Assembly: GCA_046728115.1 (NCBI GenBank)
Contig: JBKPDW010000148.1
Span: 1-10,779 of the forward strand
Reading direction: 5' to 3'
From: CAVSWN01 sp046728115
GTDB taxonomy: Bacteria > Acidobacteriota > Vicinamibacteria > Vicinamibacterales > CAVVIG01
DNA length: 10,779 bases
The notes beneath the pieces are model-generated. The model had not been told where the DNA came from. It searched no databases and saw only the letters and a list, made by a program, of their open reading frames with translations. Numbering within the stretch: the first letter of the stretch is position 1; every line of letters begins with the position of its first letter. Position numbers and translations under genes: made by a program. Positions 6,521 to 10,779 of this stretch are shown in pieces.

Positions 6521-6760
6521 ATGGATGCCAAGCAGCTCTTGGTCGAAGCTCTCCGACTGTCTGAAGAAGAGCGAGCCGCACTCGCCGGCGAGCTGATTCA
6601 CAGTCTGGAAGGTGAAGTCGACGCCGACGCAGAGGCGGCGTGGTCAGCCGAGATTCGCGCGCGCCTCGATCGAGTCGATGCCGGCACCGCGAAAACGGTT
6701 CCGTGGTCGGAAGCGCGCCGTCGCGTTCACTCGGGGGCCGACCGTCGCGAGCGAACTTAG
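6521..6760 (+). CDS. Orphan addiction-module antitoxin (Unstab_antitox/RelB-like)
   Basis: A 79-residue protein starting at ATG 6521; an upstream in-frame start (6488) is unlikely because a TACAAT promoter box lies between. The sequence follows the PF09720 antitoxin pattern: LLVEALRLSEEERAALAGEL, then HSLEGEVDADAEAAWSAEI, RLDRVDAGTAKTVPWSEARR. Such small unstable proteins neutralise a RelE/ParE toxin normally encoded directly downstream. Here the next gene is not a toxin: a 22-codon ORF follows, then a different complete pair. The antitoxin is thus an orphan, either a relic or a protein that counters toxins encoded elsewhere. The last ~15 residues (Arg-rich) depart from the usual ending, which may mark where the toxin gene was lost. 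Confidence 0.75.
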   Translation: MDAKQLLVEALRLSEEERAALAGELIHSLEGEVDADAEAAWSAEIRARLDRVDAGTAKTVPWSEARRRVHSGADRRERT

Positions 6761-6776
6761 CCACACCCAACCGGGC

Positions 6777-6782
6777 TACAAT
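6777..6782 (+). promoter_or_regulatory. TACAAT -10 box, second leaderless-type start
   Basis: GCTACAATGCCTGTATG places TACAAT 6 nt before ATG 6789, the distance expected between a -10 box and the transcription start. It closely copies the box at 6507-6512, sharing GCTACAAT, a GC, and GTATG/GTGTATG at the start codon. It could drive the 22-codon ORF and the ParD/ParE pair behind it. Confidence 0.5.
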
Positions 6783-6788
6783 GCCTGT

Positions 6789-6857
6789 ATGACCGCGCTC
6801 GACCGAATCACCAGGAGTCCAGAAGCGGTGCTGGTCTTCGCCGACCGGCACGAATGA
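6789..6857 (+). CDS. 22-codon ORF, leader peptide or truncated DUF433-like start
   Basis: ATG 6789 to TGA 6855-6857 encodes MTALDRITRSPEAVLVFADR plus two residues. The first half resembles the N-terminus of many DUF433 antitoxins (LDRIT.DPE.), after which the similarity is lost, so this may be the stump of another antitoxin. Its position directly behind a TACAAT box and 15 nt before the ParD-like gene would also suit a leader ORF feeding translation into the pair. Evidence is thin. Confidence 0.3.
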   Translation: MTALDRITRSPEAVLVFADRHE

Positions 6858-6872
6858 CGACGAGGGGAGCTC

Positions 6873-7160
6873 ATGAACGTCGAGTTGACTCCTGATCAGC
6901 GCGAGTTCGTCCAGAAAGCGATTGAGAGCGGGCGCTTGAAACGCGAGGAAGAAGCCGTTCAAGAAGCGATGGCATTGTGGGAAGCGCGCGAACGCCGTCG
7001 CCTCGAAATCGTTGCGATGATCGAGGAGGCAGAGGCCTCCCTGGCCCGAGGCGAAGGCCGAGAATTCAAGACCAAAGAAGACACGCAGGCACTCGCCAAC
7101 GAAATCATGCAGCGTCTGCGCCGGCGAATCGCCGCTGAACGTTCCGCCCCGTCGCGGTAA
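6873..7160 (+). CDS. ParD-like antitoxin
   Basis: A 95-residue protein from ATG 6873 with GAGGGGAG 3-9 nt upstream. The start MNVELTPDQREFVQKAIESG, with its beta-strand followed by a helix, is typical of ParD/CopG-type ribbon-helix-helix antitoxins, followed by REEEAVQEAMALWEARERRR. The C-terminal half (IEEAEASLARGEGREF) is the part that wraps the toxin. It should bind its own promoter as a dimer and neutralise the ParE-like product of the next gene. Its TAA overlaps the next ATG by one base (TAATG), which couples translation of the two. Confidence 0.82.
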   Translation: MNVELTPDQREFVQKAIESGRLKREEEAVQEAMALWEARERRRLEIVAMIEEAEASLARGEGREFKTKEDTQALANEIMQRLRRRIAAERSAPSR

Positions 7161-7456
7161 TGGCGTACCGCCTCGCTCCGCAGGCCGAAGCGGATCTCGA
7201 GGACATCGCGTTCTACGTCTTTGTTGACAGTGGCAATCTCGAAACCGCCGATCGTGTGATCCAGTCCATAACAGAACGATTCGATCTGCTGGCGGTCCAT
7301 CCACGCGTAGGTCGTGCTCGGGATGATCTACACGCAGGCGTCCGAGGCTTTCCGGTTGGTAAGTACGTTCTTCTGTACCGACTCGAAGCTGACGACGTCG
7401 TAATCCTGCGGATCGTGGGCGGCAGTCGCGATCTCGAAGCGATGTTCCGAGAGTGA
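7160..7456 (+). CDS. ParE/RelE-superfamily toxin
   Basis: A 98-residue protein beginning inside the TAATG junction with the antitoxin. It has the complete ParE-type layout: AYRLAPQAEADLEDIAFYVF at the N-terminus, then ADRVIQSITERFDLLAVHPR, VGRARDDLHAGVRGFPVGKY and the C-terminal strands VLLYRLEADDVVILRIVGGS RD. ParE toxins poison DNA gyrase while RelE-type relatives cut mRNA on ribosomes; the sequence features here favour the ParE branch, but the target cannot be decided by reading. No truncation is visible, so the pair should be functional. It is the last gene before the tRNA fragment and could stabilise an integrated element. Confidence 0.85.
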   Translation: MAYRLAPQAEADLEDIAFYVFVDSGNLETADRVIQSITERFDLLAVHPRVGRARDDLHAGVRGFPVGKYVLLYRLEADDVVILRIVGGSRDLEAMFRE

Positions 7457-7545
7457 GCCGACTCAACGATTGGCTGACAAATGGCTGACAATCGGTAGCG
7501 GCTCGTAGTGGTCTCGGGTGGTTGGGGGCTTGACAGAACCCCAAT

Positions 7546-7576
7546 AAAAAGGGGGGCAGCGGTCTTCCGCTGCCCC
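7546..7576 (-). terminator. Intrinsic terminator reading leftward
   Basis: A perfect 10-bp stem (7553-7562 with 7567-7576, GGGGCAGCGG/CCGCTGCCCC, loop TCTT) is followed on the minus strand by CC and TTTTT. It therefore terminates leftward transcription, although no minus-strand gene lies just to its right. On the plus strand no T-run follows, so it is a weaker stop for the toxin pair. Confidence 0.7.
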
Positions 7577-7597
7577 GGGTTGCCTCGTTTGTTAGGA

Positions 7598-7642
7598 CTC
7601 CTAAGCGGGGGGCCGCCGGTTCAATTCCGGCCGGGCGCACCA
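7598..7642 (+). tRNA. 3' half of a tRNA-Arg(CCU) gene, a likely attachment-site scar
   Basis: From the anticodon loop onward the sequence fits a tRNA position by position: loop CTCCTAA (7598-7604, anticodon CCT at 7600-7602), 3' anticodon strand GCGGG, variable loop GGGCC, T arm GCCGG-TTCAATT-CCGGC (7615-7631), acceptor strand CGGGCGC, discriminator A and encoded CCA ending at 7642. The 5' half is missing: no GCGCCCG strand, D arm or pairing 5' anticodon strand precedes it. TTAGGACTCCTAA (7592-7604) is a perfect dyad centred in the anticodon loop, as in many tyrosine-recombinase core sites. A tRNA 3' fragment of this kind marks the far end of an element integrated into a tRNA gene; the intact tRNA would lie to the left. 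Confidence 0.75.
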
Positions 7643-7802
7643 TATTTCGAGGGTTCTGGACCGCAGGACGTGGGTCCGCTGACAAGCGGACAATCGGTAG
7701 GCGGTCCGCAGTGTTGAAGGTGCCAGTCGAGGTCGATTTGACTCACAGGGTGTTCTCATCCGGTAGGTTTCGTTAGACCGCAAAATCGGTGGAACGTCTT
7801 CT

Positions 7803-8237
7803 GTGAAATCGGCCTCGATATCCACGGGAGTGGTTGCGGTTCTGCTACCTATCACGCTGGCAATCTCCGGCTCGGCCGGGCAAGTGCCATCGTCGCGACC
7901 AGCTATTGCTCTGGAGCCCGTTGCTGCTATCTTGGATGGGTTTCGGTCACACGACGTGGTCGCGCTTGGCGAAGGCGATCATGGCCAAATGAATCGTTGC
8001 TGATAGCCTGTTCGCATCCCGCGCGAGCGATGGCGCACGCTTAGCATGGAAGATCAGTTCGACGCCGTTATGTATATCGGATCGCCATCAGAGATTACGT
8101 ACCGAGGTCTCTCCCCATCGCTGTGCAATGATACCGATTACATGGCGATGCGACTGGGTCGCTTCACTCTGGTAGGACTGCCGGCAAGTGCAGCAGATCG
8201 CCTCAAACAATTCTGCGCCAAGGTCATGTCAAAATAG
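7803..8237 (+). pseudogene. Secreted protein with a large internal deletion
   Basis: The N-terminal piece starts at GTG 7803 and gives a signal peptide (to about residue 26, before Gln) and then PVAAILDGFRSHDVVALGEG, a conserved start of a family of secreted proteins related in style to the erythromycin-esterase/ChaN-like group, normally several hundred residues long. It ends at TGA 8001, followed directly by TAG. In the same frame the C-terminal part of such a protein resumes (IPRERWRTL, then MEDQFDAVMYIGSPSEITYR) and ends at TAG 8235-8237. The central part is missing, so this reads as one gene that lost its middle. The family link is from memory of similar proteins; the same-frame arrangement is seen directly. 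Confidence 0.55.
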
Positions 8238-8307
8238 TGTGCTCGGGTCGATTTAGTACGGTCTAACATCGGTTCGCCGCCGACGGCGTCTGATGCCCTC
8301 CTGAGTC

Positions 8308-8323
8308 CGCGGCTGAAGCCGCG
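8308..8323. repeat. Short perfect hairpin CGCGGC-TGAA-GCCGCG
   Basis: A 6-bp perfect stem with a TGAA tetraloop lies in the 149-bp gap between the deleted gene and the SRPBCC gene. GC-rich stems with this loop are common in REP-type elements. No T-run follows on either strand. Confidence 0.35.
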
Positions 8324-8386
8324 CGTTGGGCCGTCGAAGACTCGGGGCGCCTCCGCCTCGAGCCACAGACTCTCGACAATCGGCAA

Positions 8387-8836
8387 ATGGACGAAGTTGC
8401 TTGGCAACTAGAGCATTCAGTCGAAACGGAGGCCAGTCGCAGTTTCGCGTGGAGCTATTTGACAGACGTGAGGAACTGGAACGACCCGCCCGCGGAATTC
8501 GCGCTTGATGGTCCGTTCGCCGCCGGCTCTCCGGGGACGACGCTCATGCCTGGTCAAGAGCCTGTCCAGTGGCGCATCAGCGAAGTTCAACCGGGACGGT
8601 CATACACTCTCGAGACCCGACTGGAAGGCGCGACGCTCTCGTTCACCTGGTGCTTTGACGCGGTATCCGACCGAAGGACAAAACTGACGCAGCGGATTGT
8701 GTTGACTGGCAACAACGCGGCATCGTATGCACAGCAGGTTGCGGCGTCGTTCGGGGTGAATCTGCAGGGCGGCATGGAGAGAATTGCCGCGACGATTGCG
8801 ACGGCAGCGCGGCGCGCGGCTCACATGGCGCGTTAG
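8387..8836 (+). CDS. SRPBCC (START/polyketide cyclase-like) domain protein
   Basis: A 149-residue protein from ATG 8387; the ribosome site is weak. The sequence follows the SRPBCC pattern of a single helix-grip domain: HSVETEASRSFAWSYLTDVR and NWNDPP at the start, a beta-sheet middle (VQWRISEVQPGRSYTLETRL, then LSFTWCFDAV and TKLTQRIVLTG), and a long C-terminal helix (residues about 122-147). Such domains bind hydrophobic ligands in a deep pocket, and the ligand cannot be read from sequence. There is no signal peptide, so it is cytoplasmic. The M28-like gene starts 25 nt after its stop and the two probably form an operon, though a functional link is not evident. Confidence 0.8.
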   Translation: MDEVAWQLEHSVETEASRSFAWSYLTDVRNWNDPPAEFALDGPFAAGSPGTTLMPGQEPVQWRISEVQPGRSYTLETRLEGATLSFTWCFDAVSDRRTKLTQRIVLTGNNAASYAQQVAASFGVNLQGGMERIAATIATAARRAAHMAR

Positions 8837-8861
8837 ACCGCTGCACGAGGTAAGGCCAGAT

Positions 8862-10226
8862 ATGTCACGAACCCGAATCAGTCGCCGCAAGTGGCTCGAG
8901 TTGACGGCGCTGAACACCCTGGCGTGTGTAGCGTTACCACGACGCTCGGCAGCACAAAGTACGATCGCATCGCTTCGCGAGAGCCGTCTTCGCCGGATCA
9001 TCCATGCATTCGAGGAACAGGGATTCCATCGGACAGGCACGTCGGTCGATCGCGCCTCTGCGAACTGGCTGCGCGAAGAAGCGCACCAGGCCGGCCTGAC
9101 GGCTTCGCTCGAATCTTTCTTCCTCCAGCGAGTTGACATCCTGGCGGCAGCGCTGATTGTCGGTGACCGCCGCGTCGAAGGCATCCCGCTCTTCGACGGG
9201 GGGTTCACGAACGGCGGTGGCGTCGGTGGCCGGCTCGGACCGCTTGAAAGCGATGCGGAGATCGGCCTCGCTGAAGCGAGACCAAATGCTGCGGGTGTCG
9301 GTCCGCTTGGTGATGCGCGGCTGGAGAATCGCCATAAGGCGATCATCTGCGTGACGCGTGGGGGCGCGCCGGGACTGTGCCCAAGCAATGCCGACTCCTT
9401 CCTGCAGCCATTCGGTCCGCCAGTGCTGCAGGTGGACAGCGAGCTCGCGAATTGGCTGCAGGAGCAGGCGCGGCGACGCGTCGACGTTCAGGTGTTGGCG
9501 CACGTCAGGCGGACGCCAGCCGAGGCCTTCAACGTCACGGCAAACCTGACGGGCGCCGATCCAGCGCTGCCGCCGCTTGTGATTATGACGCCGCGGAGTG
9601 GCTGGTATTGGTGTGCCAGCGAACGAGGGGGAGGCCTCGCGTGCTGGCTGGAGCTGATGCGGCTCCTGAGTCAGGCGAGGCCGGCGCGTGACGTGGTTTT
9701 TGTGGCCTCGAGTGGGCACGAGCTCGGCCATCTCGGTATCAATGCGTTCGTCGATCACAGGCCCGGGATCGTCTCGAACAGCATCGGGTGGATTCATCTC
9801 GGCGCAAACATCGGTGCCGCAAGGAGCGGGAACAATCAGCAGCGGCCAGCCGACACAACGTTGGCAGTTCCTCCTTCTGCCAGTCTCCAGCAAGCGGGGG
9901 GCAACACGCTGCAAGCTTCCGACGACCAGATCGAGCGCATGCTTGCGCAGGCGATGAGATCAACGGGCCTGACCATCGATATACGCACGCCTCGCAACCG
10001 GGTTCCGGGTGGGGAGGCAGAAGTCGTCCATCGCGGGGGCGGGCGCTACGTGTCGGTCATCGGCGGCAACATGATGTTTCACAACCCGTTGGATCGAGGT
10101 CCTGGAGTCGTTGATTTCCACGCCATTGCGGCCTTCGTCGAGGCGTTCGCTGTCGTTGCCAGGAAACTCGCGGGGCCGGAGCCATATATCGATCAGGAGC
10201 TGTGGTCTAACCTCGTGTTGCACTAA
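8862..10226 (+). CDS. Tat-exported M28-peptidase-like protein with a degenerate metal site
   Basis: A 454-residue protein. I choose ATG 8862 because GAGGTAAGG lies 6-7 nt upstream; the open frame begins earlier but without a signal. Residues 5-14 (RISRRKWLEL) form a twin-arginine motif, followed by a hydrophobic stretch and a likely cut after SAAQ, so export is folded via Tat. Residues about 225-435 resemble the zinc aminopeptidase domain M28: TANLTG, VIMTPRSGW, ERGGGLACWLELMRLL, RDVVFVASSGHELGHLG and MFHNPLDRGPGVVD. Yet the usual His/Asp ligands before residue 260 are absent (TPRSGWYWCASE), and the catalytic-Glu position of the EExG motif is His286. The late FHNPLD motif is kept. HELGH (286-290) happens to match HExxH. 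Activity is uncertain. Confidence 0.75.
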   Translation: MSRTRISRRKWLELTALNTLACVALPRRSAAQSTIASLRESRLRRIIHAFEEQGFHRTGTSVDRASANWLREEAHQAGLTASLESFFLQRVDILAAALIVGDRRVEGIPLFDGGFTNGGGVGGRLGPLESDAEIGLAEARPNAAGVGPLGDARLENRHKAIICVTRGGAPGLCPSNADSFLQPFGPPVLQVDSELANWLQEQARRRVDVQVLAHVRRTPAEAFNVTANLTGADPALPPLVIMTPRSGWYWCASERGGGLACWLELMRLLSQARPARDVVFVASSGHELGHLGINAFVDHRPGIVSNSIGWIHLGANIGAARSGNNQQRPADTTLAVPPSASLQQAGGNTLQASDDQIERMLAQAMRSTGLTIDIRTPRNRVPGGEAEVVHRGGGRYVSVIGGNMMFHNPLDRGPGVVDFHAIAAFVEAFAVVARKLAGPEPYIDQELWSNLVLH

Positions 10227-10384
10227 AGGCTTCTGCCGAGCGCGAACACCATCTTGGTTTCGTAGGCGTCGACGACGCCGTCGACCTCGTCGCAATGGCC
10301 GAGGTGAACGCCTTTGCCAAGCGCGCAAACACCGCCCGACCGACGAAGGACCCCATGATCCCTCGCTGACACGCCCCTAGGCAT
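10223..10384 (-). other. Possible truncated gene end in the gap after the M28-like gene
   Basis: A minus-strand frame from ATG 10384 to TAG 10223 encodes 53 residues, ending VDAYETKMVFALGRSL, whose alternating pattern would suit the last strand of an outer-membrane beta-barrel. On the plus strand another frame in the same DNA also looks protein-like (LGFVGVDDAVDLVAMAEVNA, ending at TGA 10367). Only one can be real and both may be chance. It looks like the tail of a lost gene; I cannot decide. Confidence 0.2.
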
Positions 10385-10664
10385 TCAGCAACGCGGCGGC
10401 GAGCCGGTCCCATTCGGCCTGGAGCGAGTCGGTCGGCACCCTCTGACCCGCGCGGCCGTACCAAAACGCGGCGCTGCCCTCATCGCCTTCCTTCCGATGC
10501 AGATCCCCATGGACCCATGCACCTGACGCGTCTTCGACTTCCTGCGCGATCGTGTGCGCGCGGTTCCAATCGCCGTTGGCGTCGTACCACAGCGCCTTCA
10601 GCAGCGGCGCAACGTCCGGCGGCGCGTCAGTCGAGAGGGAAGCTTTGAAAGCATCGAGTGTCAT
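10377..10664 (-). CDS. Conserved-looking small protein of unknown function
   Basis: A 95-residue protein. The open frame extends to 10757, but ATG 10664 is the likely start: GAGGT lies 11 nt upstream, and the residues before it look non-coding. The sequence is mainly helical (MTLDAFKASL, APPDVAPLLKALWYDANGDW, RAHTIAQEVED, WVHGDLHRKEGDEGSAAFWY, SLQAEWDRLAAALLNA). The pattern of a helix pair followed by an AxxWYxRAG-type segment recalls a TPR/Sel1-like solenoid. From memory, small proteins with this layout are widespread as conserved hypotheticals. There is no signal peptide or membrane helix. It is convergent with the M28-like gene and shows no other partner in the window. Confidence 0.7.
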   Translation of the reverse strand: MTLDAFKASLSTDAPPDVAPLLKALWYDANGDWNRAHTIAQEVEDASGAWVHGDLHRKEGDEGSAAFWYGRAGQRVPTDSLQAEWDRLAAALLNA

Positions 10665-10779
10665 GGCGTGAATGTACCTCGCGTCGGCGATCTCGCGCGC
10701 ACGTTGCTTCCTCGCTCCAAATAGAGTCGTCACCGTGGATGTTCGGATCTGAAACACTGTGGGTCGTCAAGCCACGTCG

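Larger units (their letters stand above)
7474..7700 (+). repeat. Dispersed CTGACAA / GACAATCGGTAG repeats around the tRNA fragment
   Basis: CTGACAA occurs at 7474-7480, 7485-7491 and 7679-7685. The 12-mer GACAATCGGTAG occurs at 7487-7498 and 7689-7700, followed by similar CGG-rich bases, so the two blocks are imperfect direct repeats about 200 bp apart on either side of the tRNA fragment. Their placement would suit arm-type sites for a tyrosine integrase; that role is inference. Confidence 0.4.

Noticed and set aside
7598..7642. Functional tRNA gene
   Set aside because: The T arm and 3' acceptor strand are good, but there is no 5' acceptor strand, D arm or pairing 5' anticodon strand upstream.
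6468..7685. 405-codon minus-strand ORF beginning with an MVRPAGIEPAAPRLG-type stretch
   Set aside because: This start is the classic false protein read from the reverse strand of a tRNA 3' end; the rest lies antisense to the antitoxin and toxin genes.
8600..9914. Minus-strand ORFs of 262 and 326 codons
   Set aside because: Both are antisense to the SRPBCC and M28-like genes and have Arg/Ser-rich shadow composition.

Overview
The window is GC-rich DNA from a bacterium. Gene families and gene style (secreted proteins of unknown function, a Tat-exported M28-like protein, DUF433/DUF5615 and ParDE toxin-antitoxin pairs, REP-like inverted repeats) would suit a soil or sediment Acidobacteriota of the Vicinamibacteria type. 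That placement is inferred from general resemblance only; there is no rRNA or other marker gene here.

Layout. 1-454: decayed 5' part of a DDE/integrase-core transposase (minus strand), broken by a frameshift and a stop. 596-2487: two closely spaced minus-strand genes for secreted proteins of unknown function, with a probable third, frameshifted coding remnant just upstream (2484-2760). 2780-2832: GC-rich inverted repeat. 2904-3432: DUF433/DUF5615 (VapBC45-like) toxin-antitoxin pair whose toxin has Tyr where the family normally has its first acidic residue. 3487-3739: frameshifted small membrane protein. 3740-4280: mostly non-coding, holding two long inverted repeats, one with perfect 24-bp arms. 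4281-6478: two genes joined by an ATGA overlap, a Replic_Relax-like winged-helix protein and a second winged-helix protein of the kind found in conjugative elements. 6521-7456: an orphan antitoxin, a 22-codon ORF and a complete ParD/ParE-like pair; the first two follow TACAAT boxes so close to ATG that leaderless transcripts are likely. 7553-7642: a terminator-like hairpin pointing left, then the 3' half of a tRNA-Arg(CCU) gene without its 5' half, the expected scar of tRNA-targeted integration. 7803-8237: an internally deleted secreted-protein pseudogene. 8387-10226: an SRPBCC-domain protein followed by a Tat-exported M28-peptidase-like protein. 10377-10664: a small conserved-looking protein on the opposite strand.

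Reading the whole: the tRNA fragment divides the window. By the geometry of tRNA-gene integration, the DNA to its left (transposase, toxin-antitoxin genes, relaxation-type genes, REP-like repeats) is probably the right end of an integrated or decaying conjugative/mobilizable element, and the DNA to its right is the host chromosome. No integrase, relaxase, coupling protein or type IV secretion gene is visible, so the element either continues off the left edge or has been reduced to a remnant. Several broken genes (1-454, 2484-2760, 3487-3739, 7803-8237) show that the neighbourhood is decaying.
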